A stretch of DNA of 64,000 nt, taken from positions 12,691,605 through 12,755,604 of the forward strand of contig OX453280.1 of the NCBI GenBank assembly GCA_949710005.1, in the 5' to 3' direction. The notes under the pieces are model-generated. The model was not told where the DNA came from, did no database searches, and saw nothing but the letters and a program-made list of their open reading frames with translations. Shown here one piece after another: positions 24,520-38,916 of this stretch (positions are counted from its first letter, which is position 1; each line of letters opens with the position of its first letter). This DNA comes from Ricordea florida. Lineage: Eukaryota > Cnidaria > Anthozoa > Corallimorpharia > Ricordeidae. Position numbers and translations under genes: made by a program.

Positions 24520-27500
24520 CTACGAGGACTGAAGTTCTGAGTTCTTAATGTCATCAAACACTGTGTCGAGTCTGTCAAACGCGTCAAGAATAACGTAGTA
24601 AGCCTAAAAGAGAAAAACAAACGTGTAGTTGTTACAATAAGATTTGAGTACACCTCTAGATGCTGTCATGACTTGGCAGCGATTCATATTGTTCGCGGAT
24701 GAAAAGGTTTAGATCGAAAGATGAAAAAGGTACAACCACACTGTATAGTAAAACAAAGTGTACCACAGAACAGTGCTATTTCAATAACATTCCAAAGAAT
24801 GCTCACACTGCATGGTTTGATCCAAAAGTGAAAAACGTAGAACCACACTGTATAGTAAAACAAACAGTACCACGGTACAGCTCTATTCAATAACTTTCCA
24901 GAGAGTGCTAACACTGTTATGTTTGATTCAAAAATGAAAACGTTGGAACCACGCTGCACAGTAAAACAAACTCTGCAGTTCAACAGCTTTCCAAAGAATA
25001 GTTATACTGCAGGATTTAGAACCGGATCGTACAGTAAAACAAACAGTATCACAGTACAGTACTGTTCAGTAGCTTTACAAAGAACGGCCACCCTTCATGG
25101 TTTAATTAAGAAATGAAAACGTTCGAACCACTTTGTAAGATAAAACGAGCAATAGCACAGTAAATATAGTACCGTTCAATATCATATCTCTTAGTTAGTA
25201 CGCGCGCTGTGATTGGTGAATTTAGCGGGCCGTACTTCACGATACGGCCCGCTAAATAATAATCATGATAATAAAATGATAATGATATAATGATAGCAAA
25301 AGTCAAAACGAGTTCTTAAAAAACTAGCTTCGCGAGGTTTTGCGGGAGTCGTATTTCTAGTAAATATCTTACAAATCTCGTTTTCTCGGTCCACACTATA
25401 AGATCCCCGTTTTTCCGCTCAGATTTATGGCCCAAGCGCTTCGCGAAAAAACTCCGTCCGTAACTTACAGTAAGGACCTCGAACTCGGTTAGCAAGAGGT
25501 ATGTAGCTTTCCAAAGAATGGCACACGACATGGCTTCGCTCACAGATGAAAAAGGTACAAAAGCTACCAACTTCAGCAGTATCACAGATCACAAGAAGCA
25601 GAACGTAAAGGCTGGTCATCTATTACTCGCCCCTAATAGTGCCCTTACCTGTGTGAACAACTTATCTCGGTATTTCGCCTCTAAAACAGGGTCAGCGGCA
25701 GTTTCCAGGGCTAAGCCTTCCACGCTGACCGGAGTCTGGGGAGAGATGCAATAAATCAGGAAGTGTAGTGGTTACCGTGTCGAACTTCCGAGTAGGAGGT
25801 CCGGAGTTCGAGCCATAATGATGGCACTGTACATGTGTTGTTTTCTTAGACAAGAAACTTAACTCTACACTGTGTCTCTCCACTTAGGTGCGTAAATGGG
25901 TACTGGCGATATAATGCTTGGGGTGACCCTCCGATAGACTAGCACCCCACAGGGGGGAGTAATAATACTTCCGGCCGTGTGGGCTTAGAGACTCGTGTGC
26001 GCCTTTACTTACCCAACTTTTTAGTGGATAGATTGAATCACTAACACGAAACTGGGCACATACAGTGAAAGCTCCCTATATTGTCATTACGCTTTACTTT
26101 AATACATACCGCTTCTCAACACCCTTCCTGAATGAGTACAATATGAAATTCTTTTTTTAATCTAACGCGTCAAGAGAGCGATATCAATTTAAAGCGTTCA
26201 CGTACAAACAAGCAAAAGCGTTTAATTGCTTATACTAGTGTATCCTATAGATAGCAGAGCGATGCTCTTGTACTGAATATTTTGTATTTATCGAAAACAA
26301 GCAATAAATTGCAATAGACTAATCAAACTATAAGTCGCACGACCAAAAAGAAAGATAAGGAACAGCATATTTACAATCCACGGATACAATGTTGTTAGGA
26401 AACTGTAATCTTTTCTCGTAGCGCGTAGAAATCGAATTACAAATAAACAAAATGTCATCGACTGTGTTAGTACCGATGGAACAACAGCAACGTGAGACTC
26501 CTGAAAGAGCACTGTCTTTCCTTCAATTCCTCACTAAAACGTTCGCCACCCTGACGAACACTTAATAAGTTTGAATTGAAATGACAAGCTAATGAGCAAC
26601 AACCTGCCGTTTCTTATAAAAGCTTCCCTTCGCATCAACACAATGGATGTATTTTTTCAAAGCACTAGGTCGCAGATTTAAGTCTGGAACTGCTGACAAA
26701 CAGCAGAAATATAACTTTCAACTTTTTACCTCAGGACCAAATTTGTTTTCTTTTTTATTTCACTGCCTTTGTATGTCCAAGCTAGTAACGCAATTTTTTG
26801 CCCTTACCCCAATCCTCTCTGCAGCCGTTTCACTGAGGGCAGATTTGGACTGTGAAGAAGGAGTACTGGTACCTTGCAAAAAGCAAAGAACGCGTGTTAC
26901 AATATAATCACACCTAAAAGGAGATATCATGTAATACCAGGAGCCCATCACCCGGAGCCTTCATACACACTATATCCTTGAGTCAACCTTTGCTCGTATC
27001 TTTTTATTTTTAGAACAGTCTCAAGAGAATATTTCGTGAGACGCTATCACTGGTTTGTGACTGCATGTGACGTAAAAGAACAACTTTGTTCTGATTGGAC
27101 GGTACAATGCATTCGCGGGAATTCGAACGACTAAAAATAGAAAGATACGGGCAAAGGTTGTCTCCTAGGGTTTATAAGGGACATGGAGGCTCTGGGTGAT
27201 GGGCTCCTGGTAATACTGGCTTCCGACATCAGAACGGGAATCAGCGATTACCATCTCCAGCAGGCTAACTAACACTTGTCACTCAAGCTTCCCAACAGCG
27301 AACGCCCGAGTTGAAACTTGGGCATTTACCTTTAGTTACTAATCGCAGTTGATCGAGGCCTTAATACGCATGCGTTAAGTTGAAGGTTCACAAAGAAGAA
27401 ATGTACAGGGACGATGTTCACAGTGAAAACGCAGGATTTACCACATACGAAGCCGAGGTAACGCAGATATATATGTGTAATGTCTAGTTACTCATTTTGA

Positions 27501-29945
27501 ATTTACCTCGTCCGGATTTCTTGGCTGAAAGCTTGCCTCGCTGTGTAGACGTAGGACGATCCTAAAGTGGGGCATGCGTCCATAAATAACATATGCATCT
27601 CATCCAATATTACTATACATGAATACACTGTTCTTTAAAACAGTTACCCAACAGAATATATTAATGAGTGACAAAGCGTGCGTTCTACTTGGCTTGCAGC
27701 CAAATGAAGGTTGAAAGCTTTAGCAGCTGGTGTTTCCAGCATTAACCCACTTGGTAAGAGAATTGCCTTCTTTCCCTTTGACTTAGAGCTAACGCTTTAA
27801 ATGTAAGCTGCCACAATTTTTACTTCCTAGAGAAACTATAAAAAGAGAAATTTTGAATTGCGCAACGTTCTGTACGCTATACAACTTTGTGGTCAAAGGA
27901 AGAGCATTGCCTTTGCTAAAGGGATCAAATGTTCCGAGCTTGGAATTGAAAATAGCCTGGTGTATTTAAGTGGCCGAGCAGTGAATAGTGTTTTTTCAAT
28001 CTTTGCTGCCATATTGGGTGAGAAACTACACAGAGGATTGGGGCCACACCCTCCTCTAGAACACTCCTCCACTTCCAACATGGCTGCCTAGTGCGATCGA
28101 ATGTTAACCGAGCATTCAACCACTACAGAACGTTTGCTCCACAGGCCATAGTTAAAAAAGATTAAAATAATCTTCCACATGTGCCGCACTTTGTCCTCCA
28201 ATACACTGGGAAAGAAAATCCTGGGAGTCTTACCAACATAGGTTCACAACAGGTACAACAACTCACATGTTCAGATAGTTTGGCGCCCTTTCTATCTTTC
28301 TTGTCGCCTTTCTTGGCTTCTGCTTTCGTTTCAGACGTTGTCGCCTTCCTCAGCCTCTTGTCAACTAAGAAAATAAGCCAGACAAGTCTGTCAGCCATTG
28401 TATAATTTCTCCTCCACTAAGCCTGTTCCCGGTCCTAAGATGATAAAGGGCGAGTTACAGGGCGAGCAAGAAAAGTAAGGGGAGCCACTCGCTTCAGCAG
28501 CCTCGGCATTTTTGATTGGCACCACATTTCGAAAACCTGAAGCAGCATACTTTCCCGTCAGATTTATGCTCCAAGCGGCATGGCTCGCGGGCGCGTGCGC
28601 CTAGCGACGACGACGACGACGACGACGACGTTGCCCCAACGTTGGCCATAGTCATCCGGGATATTTAGAAGGTCTTAAACCGAAACAAGGCTTTGTTTTT
28701 CGCGCGCTTTTCGCGACTTGCCGCGGCTACACAACCTACAGCCAGCAGTCTACAGCAGTCTACAATGTTTTGCTGAAGAAACGGATTATTCATAGCGGTT
28801 TTGGAGGAAAAATTTTCCTCCTACAAGTTTACAAGCGTTTTTGGAGGGACATAAGCATAAAGCTGAGTTCTTCCTACAAGTTTTCAAGCATTTTTGGAGG
28901 GACATAAGCATAAAGCTGAGTGTCTATTTTTCATTTGTTAAAGAGCTGCCTAGCTGCTTTTGGTGTTGCTTTAAAACTATTATAATTTTGCTGACCAGGT
29001 AATGGTTCTTCCGTTGAGTCGCGAGCTAGATGTTTTTTTTTTTTGACGATTTATTTCAGCTATCGAATCTTCTTTAAGTAGTTGCGTACACCAGGCGTAT
29101 TTAATAACTTTAGTGACAGCATTTTCAATGTGTGAGGGTCTGTGTGAGGAGCTCCGCTTTTAGGCTTGCCTAAATCTATTTAATATTTAGAGGAAAACAC
29201 TGATAAAGGTCTGAGCACAACGTGTCGACCAGATAATTTTGTTGAATGCTAAAATCGCAGGTGTGAGTCTTGAAAATATTCATTTAAAGCGGCATATAAT
29301 TCATGGTAGGCCACCATATATAGTGTTAAAAGGGGTATACAAGTATTTACAAAGGTATATCCTACTAAACCCTTGTATACCCCTGTAAACATTATATATG
29401 GTGACTATATGGTGGCCTACCATGAATGATATGCCTTTAAAGCATTTAAACGTTAATAACTTTTTACAAAGCTACCGAATTGTCTTGAAGCAGCAATTTT
29501 ATGAGCAAACCAATACGTTTTGATTCAGCGGGCCATACCGTCAAATTGATCAGTCAAACAGAGATATAAACAATAAAAAATATGGTGGATAAAAGCATTC
29601 TGGGCTAACCTTCCTCTTGAGAGGTATCCTCCACAAGTTCCTTCTCAGGCAAACCAAGGATGGTTCTGATCATCGAGGCCTGTCCAACGACACTGTCCAC
29701 CATTTCACAAAGAATTTGATAGCTAAACACGCGAGTGAACGGATAAAAAGCAAACTAATCACATGTGGGCAACAACTGATAACATGGCCAAACTCTCGAC
29801 TATAAAGGAACAATCACTTTGGGGCAGCGGTAATCTATTTTGACTAGTATTTCACGTGAGCAATTTTTTAATTGTTAAAAGGGCTCCAAGGCGTACGGGC
29901 ATCTTTGGACTTGGGGCAGGGGGGAGGGGGGCAGAGGTGACCTTC

Positions 29946-30018
<73 letters not shown>

Positions 30019-33000
30019 TTATTATTACAATACTTACAACACTACGTACATACGTACTTACACTTACAGTTACAGTTACTTACAATAACTTACAATTACA
30101 TACTTAACAGTTTCGTTTTTTTTAAGAACAAAAAAAAGAAAAAAATAGTTGCGCAATTACTGTTTTTTTTCTTCTTTTTACCTCATGGTATGTACGTCAT
30201 ACCATGAGGTATAGTAATGGTTGGATTAGTCACTCCATTCCCGTTAGACAATTAATTTATGCATTAAATCCGCATTAAATGTGAATTAAACAGGTTCACC
30301 CCTATCTCCCCTGCTAGGTTTGGTTTCGTCCACAAAGTCGTGCAATTGTTTTATGTTTCCATATGTGGGGGGAGGGGTGAGACAAAGCGGCAGCACATGT
30401 TTTCAAAATGGCGTCTGTTGTGTTGACGCTGACGCAAAGATAGTTGAGGCGGGTTTTCGTTCCTTTCGCTCCATCTTTGATCAAAATAGACTTTTGAAGA
30501 TCTCGCGAACGAACAGGAAATGTGTTCAAGAATGCTCGAGGGCAAAGAAATGGGTTTTTTAAAAAGTCTTAAAAGTGACAATGTCTCCAATTTGGACGGC
30601 GAGTAATTGATCAGTCATAGCAAGAGTGCACAAAACGAACTATTTGGAATGAACACTTTGTGGTCAAGGGAAAGGACAGCACTTCATGGAATAATTACCA
30701 CACACCATGAGGTAGCTCGAAGGAGCCTTTGATTACTATTTATATGTATTTATATTATTAAATGACTTTTTTTCTATTCTTAACTTGAACAAATAATTAC
30801 ATTTTTACGATGCTACACTTCATCAAATATAGTAATACAGTGTTTTGTGATATTGTAAGAAAACGTGCATTTGTACATACATTTGTCACTAATAAGAAAA
30901 CATTAACAAACAAAATAAGGGGAAATTAGGGGTGACCTTCTTGCCCGAAAAAATTACACAATGTAATCACGACACAAACGCACTTATATTGTATGCTTTT
31001 AAGTAACTCAGGTACTACGAGCGCGCTGATTGCGGCTCGTGATTTACAAGCTCTTCTCGTGTTCTACCATCATGCCAAGTGGTTTATTGCGCCGTTATAC
31101 GCATAGAAATAACACAGTCAGTATTCCAAAAGTAGATATTTTGAAACGACGCATACTCAGTGATCACCATTGACACTCGCTCTTGTAAAATTAGAAACTT
31201 ATCTTAATAAAACGTTATTCCTCACGTGGCGTTGTCCGGTAATGTTAATGATCTTGTCCATACTGTTCACAATGACTTCACTGCTATAGTGCTCAGTACA
31301 GACGATGGCGAGGTTACTCGCTCTATTTTGTGTTTATTGTGCTGGGAAGATAGATCTTTAAGCGTCCGCGGAATGAGCGCTCCGCCATGGGAAAGAAAGA
31401 ATTAATAAAATCGACAAGATTTCAATGGGATCACGAGTTCTTTTAAAACACTTATTTAACATGACTTAGCGTAATTTGGTATGTGCGCATTTCGTCTCAA
31501 GCTTCGAACGACAGTCGCTGCCCATCTTTTGCTTATTTTTTAGTTTTATCCATTAACAATTCGAATGTGGTTTAGCCTTGTCTGTTCTCTTATCGACAAC
31601 AAGTACAAGTCATCCCAGCGGTCAAAATTTGTCGTGGACTCACGAGGCGCATGTTTTTTTTACCGCAATAGCAACGTTAAAAAACGTCAAAGAAAATGTT
31701 TTTTTAAGAGCGTGACCAAGATCGTGACACAAAGAAAGGACAAGCGTTGTTCATAACTTTTTCGCAATCTGATTGGTTTATTCGCGAAAATGAGCGTTGC
31801 ATTGCGTGACACATTGACGCGAGCAGCGTTGTCTGGACTCTTATCGACAATGACAAATTAGCCAATCAGATTGCGAGACTAGCAGCAATTGTGAAAAAAA
31901 ATAATTCTTCATATCAAACTCAGCCTTATGGATAACTGTTGATTTTTTTCCGGTCATATTCTTTTAAAGTGTTCAAGACACATCTACCTCATGCCCGAGA
32001 CAGGCTTTAGTGAAACTCTCAAGAAGTGTAAGCGGTTGCAGAAATTTTATTATGTTTGTACTACCTTGGTAACATACTAGCTACACTTACCCTGCTGAAT
32101 ACAGAGCTTGCTTCACAGGTGTCATAGGTGGAAAAGACAAAGTTGAGATACAGCTGTTGAGTTGCTGAAGAAGTTCATCCCGCTGATCAACATCTTCAAC
32201 TGACATAATTCTCTAAAACAGAGGTAAAACAACAAATCTAATAAACAAAAACTCACTAAAACGGAAAGCTAAAAAGCACAAAGGTATAGAAATTGCGAAT
32301 TACTATTTAACAGAAAATTTGACTACACAAACGTGACTAATATTTGGCTTTCGCTGAAGACCAACGGACCTCGTCGCAGTCGATCCGCAGGTCATGACCC
32401 CGAACCAAACATTTTCCCGTCCTCCCGTCCGCCTCTCCAACCCAGTCTGCATGGACATAGCCGTTTTCTCGTCAGTTTTATCGTCTCTTCTATTATACCG
32501 ACATTCTTATGCAGCGGCGGCTGCTGGGTGACTTTTCCGTTTTGCTTTTTTGCAATGTGCGATGGTTTACTAAAAGAGTCATTCTTAATCCGAATCTAAA
32601 TCTAAGTCGATACTTTGCCAGAACTCCCACATGGGATATCTGTGCACAGTGATCGGTCAGTAATTATCAGTTATAGAAGTGAATTTTGTGGATTAGATAG
32701 ATAGACGCCTTTATTTAAAAATGTACAAAGCAATCAGAGCGCTATAAAAGCCACCCTGCTATCAACTGGAGCCCGGAGGTTAATTCATACCTAGATAAAT
32801 TTAGTTCTAAAAACTAGTTATAAAAATCTAAAATATATACAGGTATATCAAATTTGTATGATTTAAAATTATTATACACAGTACAACCGTGATAGTAAAA
32901 AGATCTTTTGGCAACTTCCGTACGAACGGCAGGCAAATGTAAAAGTTTGCTCTGACGTGTAGAACGCACACAGACATCCTTATTATGCTTAAAATAGTTG

Positions 33001-36000
33001 ATAAAATGCTGTGGGCATTAAATCATCCATTTCTAATTCTTGGACAAAAGAACACTTAAAACGGTCAACAGAGGAAGCGTTCTGAATATGAGGAGGGTAG
33101 ATGGTTTCACTCTGGAACCTTCCGAGGAAACACTAATGCGAGATAGCAGTTCTTGGTTGCTTAGATATTTCTAGAGTGGCGCTATATTTGGGATTGTCTA
33201 CCCACTGTTAATCAGAATTTGCCTTTAAAGGTATTAAAGGAAATGGACAATGAATTTTGTCGGAGACGAGGTCAAAAGCCAAACCTGTTGAAGGGCTTCA
33301 AGAGAAAGGTCCCAATCTCCTTCGGCTTCAAGCTGCGTATAAATCTGCTTCAACTCTTGCACCACTTCATCCTGGAAATACATCTGCAATAAAACAACAG
33401 CAGCGAGTTTCAGGTACACAAACTCAGCCAAGAGTATAGAGTGGAAGCACGGTAGTGTAGCGGTCAACGTGTCAGAGTCCTAAACAGAAGGTCAGGGATT
33501 GCGACCTTGAGGGCAGGCAGGGAAGCAGCGGCGCCGAGTAGTTAGTGCGCTGGACCTGTAATCACGGTCCCGTTCAGAACATTACCTGGATATGTAATAT
33601 GGTAATCCCGAGTTTCAGATCGTCGACCACGCTTGTAAATAGCCAAACTGGTCCGCCTACCACCAGTTGGGATTCTCAACGTAACAGTAAAATAAACGTA
33701 TGTAGGTATGATGGCAATGTGTTGTTTCCTTAAACAAGAAACTTAATTCAACACTCTCTCCCAACCCAAACGCATAAAAAGGTAATATGGTACATGGTAC
33801 AGACACCGGGATAAGCTCCAGCTAATTAAGCCCGATTCGAGTGCGAGATTAATGTGTATTAAAAAGCACAGAGGAGTCCAAAGTCCCAAATTTGTTTTTG
33901 TAAGCCTAATTAATGTCCTAATGTCCAATGTAAATTATAAGATGTCCTCTACGATATCGAAAACAAACGTTTGATCTTATGCTGAAAATTCTATATGCCA
34001 TTTTTTTGTAAGGAAGCATGGTGATTTCTTACCCCTTTGTTCTTTCTGCCAAATATCTCTTCTTCCTGTAAACAAAACAATACAAAAGCTCATAAGAAAG
34101 TTGACCATTTCAACACGTCATCTCTAAAAGGCAAGAGGAAGGATTGCGCTGAATGAGGACTCATAGTTAACTACCGGATTTGTTAGTTCGGGTGAAAAAA
34201 AAACTGTTATTGCCTGAAGGGTGTACAAAATTAAATTTATAGAATTCCCTTCTTGTAACAAATGCTGCAAACTATCGATGTAATTTAGCTGATCATGAGT
34301 GTCTTCCTTATTATGAGTTTCTGGTTCAAATCAGGTATTTCTGCTGCTTGACCTGGTTAGGTTAGAGAAGACGACCAGCTTCAAACTCACACAAGATTCA
34401 CGTCCCCATAACTACAAATTGCCTTTTAACCTTTTTTCACTCAAGTATGTCAGTAGTAATTCTTCCCAGCAAATGATTTCAACTTCTTGTTGGTTGGTAT
34501 GGAGAATTTAGCGCTACATGAGATCAATCGTCTCACCTGCTTGTTTGATAGTGTATTAGAGTTGTAAGGAGAAGTTGGATTTTGGTCACTTTAGGAAGTG
34601 AAAGGGCTTAGGCACACCACCCACCGTGATATAAACATCCACTGGTGATCTGGCTCTTTCAGGTGTACGCACACCATCCAGGATCTCATTCAGTAGTCTA
34701 GCTGCAGTCTCTACTGCTTCCCTGTGAGCCAACTCCTGCTCAATCTGTTCACGGGCTTCCTTGTAAATGTCTTCCTCGTCTGCCACACCTGGGCAGGAAA
34801 CAATAACATGGAACTTAGTAACAACGGGGCTAATAAGTATGGAGGCTACGAACCGAGCGCACTGACAGTAACCTACTCGAATACCCCTGACCTGGCAGTA
34901 TAGTAAATACTACATAAACAAAATTGGCACAAAAGAATTATTATTCAATTATATCAAGTCTAAACTTATTGAGAGATACTATCTCGAAAAAACCCACCGC
35001 ACTCTCTTAAGTTAGTAGTCTTTAAACCAGTAAGAATATTTTCCAATAAGCTGATATTTACATGACCAATATGTTGGCTTATTGTGTATTTCATGTTGTA
35101 TTCCAACTTTCGTATTTTCTTCAATCATTTTGTTATAATCGATGTAATTACAATCATGTATACCTGTTGCTATGTCATTACTGTACAAAATTGTTTAAAA
35201 AGAGAACCCTTATCCACCAGAACTGACTTTCTAATTTCAGTTTTTTTATTTACCAATGGCCAACCCTTAGCAATGTGATTGTTCATTGCCATGAAACTGC
35301 ACAGTACTTTATTGCCCAACTGCCTTCGACATAAATAACACAAGGACGAGGGAGTTGAACATTGTCGCTAAATCCAGTCCGTAAAAGTGTAGTTGTCACT
35401 TAGGTTAGAACTAAAAACAAGGAGATGTTTTGGAAAGCTATTAAAAGTACTACTGTTTATTATGTCTCTCAGTACGCGCGCTGTAATTGGTCAATTTAGC
35501 GGGCCGCACTTCACTGTACGACCCGCTGAATTCAAAAGTTTGTTTTGGTCGCCAACATGTCTCCAGAGATAAAATAAATATCTTACAAACCTCGTTTTCT
35601 CGGTCCGTACTGTAAAATACGGATCCTCGTTTTTTCCACTCGGATTTATGGCCCGCGCGCTTCGCGCTATGGGCCATAAATCCGAGTGGAAAAAACTCGG
35701 TCCGTAACTTACAGTACGGACCTCGAACTAGATTAGTAAGAGGTATTTAACAATTACTCTCTGCAATCGAGGTGAATAGTGGCAGAATATATTACCGAGC
35801 TGAGAAGCAGCGAGGTAGATATTTCTACCGCCACTATACACCGAGATTGAAGGGAATTGTTCTGGTGTATACCAATGAAACCTCAGGGACATCTCTCTGA
35901 AACAGCTGCAAAGCAAGAATTGACGTTGGTAATTTTTTTCTTCGACCAAAACTCACCTGCTCAAGGATTTCCAAGAAGCCCTGGCACTTGTCACCTCGTA

Positions 36001-38761
36001 GGAAGTGAAGAGTGTTCAATATCAAGAGATTGTGAGCCAATCAGATTACTCAAAATGCCAAGGTTACTAAGTTAGTAGATACTAATTCCAAATATAAGAT
36101 TTCGTAGTTGCGAAGAAGCAGTGTCATACAAATACCTCTTAGCGTGATCCTCAAAGGTGCACCGCCACACAACACAGGGTTGGTCATAAGTTCCCACATC
36201 TCAGTAAAAATACCAGCGTTTGGTGATTTGAATACGAATGGAAAGTTGATGGTGTCACCAGGTAGAATCACTCCGGTGTTGGTATCAAAGTAAAACCTCT
36301 GCGTCTGTCCAGCCAACTTTGTACCCAGCGCACTAGCACGTGGTACTTTCTGTATTCGTAAAACATCAAGTATGTACGTGGTTCAAGATTTGACCCTCTT
36401 CGAGTGCAATTTGGGAATAAATGAGCACAAGTAAATTTTTTAAAGACAGAAAAATTTACGAGTGCTTATTTATACAATTTATACAATATTTATATTTTTA
36501 ATAATACACACTCAATTTCATTTTTCTGCACTCGTTGGGATTAAATGGCGTGCTCTCGGCCAATCAGCGCGTTGAATTTCTGCATGTATATCATCAAGCC
36601 TCGCAAAAAGAACAGGCTGGAACGGGATTCGAACCCGGAATTGCTATAATTACAATAGCAATGACAGGATTATCTCTTCAACTAAGTTTACAACGGCAGT
36701 GCAAATATACGATTTATTTCAAATACACTCAAACCGTTGGTGAAGTGCGTACGCTGTAAACTTTGGCGATGCATTGTGCGAGTTTTCCTTTTAATTCTAC
36801 TACAATACTACTGCACTATTTACACCGTTTTATACAACAACCAACTGAAAAGGTTTGTGCTTATTCGTCAGTTACGGCGCGAATTCTCCCACATTCAAGT
36901 CACGTTCAAGTCGAGAGGTATAATTTAAAAGACTGTAGCGGAAACGACGCTACGCGTGGTATTTTCAGCCCTCTTTTCGGTGTTTGATATGTGAGGAAAC
37001 ACTGTATCTCGTGTTTTATGTATTAATTATAACACAGCTACCGTTCTGAGAATAACCAAGAGCAAAAACTAATGATGAGCATAAAAAAAACTAATGATAT
37101 CTGCTGGTTATGAACTTCCGATAATAATGCAAGATTTATTCTTTACTTACTGGAAGTATGTGTTTTGCCGTTTACTGCAAAAGCACTATTATCAAAGACT
37201 GATCAGTCCAACGAAACTAATTGAGGTTGACCGCATAAGTTAGCATGGTTAGTCTAAGCTACAATGAGGTGGGTTCAGGGATCTTCAAAACCCAGTGCCG
37301 TTTGTGGGAGCGAGCAAAGCGCAGAGGGGCCATCTTCTAACCAGTAACAAAGTTCGAAGTTGTTTCAGCCTATTAAAACGTTTTGTGCGATACAGGATTT
37401 TCTATGCTTGGTTTGCACGCCACTTTGCGCATTACAATTAGTCCGGTGTAAAATCCCATTCTTGGCAGAAACAGTATGTGGACAGACGGTGACAAACACA
37501 TACACCTGACCCCAAGCTCCTGTAATTCATACCTTCCAAGAGTAGTATATAGCAGTTGTGCCATCATTACAGATGTTCAAGTAAGAAGTTATCCTGTCTC
37601 CTACATTGGCCTCGAACGTGACCCGGGTAGCCACGCCCTCCTGGCCTGGGGCACCTGTGCTTGGTCTATGCCACTGGGCTGAATGGCCACCTATTGATAG
37701 AGACGGTCCAAATATGGGCTGCGGTATGACATCAGCAATATTTGCCAATGGGTCCCTAAAAATGAGAAGAAAAAATATCAAACAACAATGGATTTATAAG
37801 ACGGAAATACCTTACAGTTATGATACGGACAAGGCGACTGCTCTTTTCTTTCAAGGTAACTTCCTTTCTTTGTTTGCATTAGAGAATTTTATAGCTCTGG
37901 TTCTTCCGAAGGAAAGGGAAACTGGTAGTCAGAAATCCTAGCAGGCTGTCAAAATTCTTTTAAGATGCCCAATGTTTGCCCGGAACTATATCTGCTCATT
38001 GGAGGGGCCTGCTGTTCAACTTACCAAATGATCGGTTTCTGGTGTTTGAATGCGGCTGTTTTAATCTAGCAAATAGCGGAGCAGAGAATCAGTTTTAACT
38101 ATGAGAGAAAGTTTTTCACCAGTGGTAACCTTAATGAACGTTTAGTCAAAACAAAATGACTGAGTTGTTCAGCTGATTGACCGACGTCAAGCGCTGCTTT
38201 AATATTTGATCAGCCCAGAGGAGATTGTATATTATCCATGATTTTAGGTAGCAGTTATGTTGAAATAGAAATTGAACCGCAACATGTACACTATAATATT
38301 TCCCAATAAAATACATTAGATCGACAGAGAGAATATGTCATTTTTGCCAAATACTAAAAACCATTCCTCAACATTCCTTCCACTATTAGCTTACTCTAGG
38401 GGGTCACTTGCAAAATAAGTCAGGCCAGTGAGCAGGAAGAACATTGCACTGGTATTCGGAAGGTCAGCCATGGATACAGATACGCACGAGCCAGTACTTT
38501 TCTCTTTTCTTTCTTTGTCAGGAAAAAAAATCGCATTTGCTTAAAGCTGCGCAATAACCGCAAGGGCCAATCTTTAAAAGAGACCACTACAATTAAGTAC
38601 CTTGGTCTTGTAATTTCTTCCATTTCGCATTCCTCTTCCTCTTGAACTGTGGACATCATGTCAAACTTTGAGGAATGTTGAGGTTGATTGGTTCCGACCA
38701 CTTCAAGGTCATCAATGTACTGTTCAGAGAGACGCAACCAATAATAATAATAAAAATAAAT

Positions 38762-38805
<44 letters not shown>

Positions 38806-38877
38806 GATCACGGGAAGTGATCCGACCCTCAAAAACTTCCAGTGCCTGAAATGTACACTGTGTTATAAAAACAAATG

Positions 38878-38916
<39 letters not shown>

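Noticed and set aside
28365-28398. Upstream extension MADRLVWLIFLV before the exon VDKRLRK
   Set aside because: Exon 29610-29722 (EMVDSVV..ILGLPEKE) ends in phase 1 and joins exactly at 28364, so the extension is intron.
35834-36040. - strand frame LRGDKCQGFLEILEQ followed by GTGAG, between two MYCBPAP exons
   Set aside because: Exons 36136-36349 and 34625-34788 already join in phase across LRG/VADEED as expected for the family. Inserting this piece has no support.
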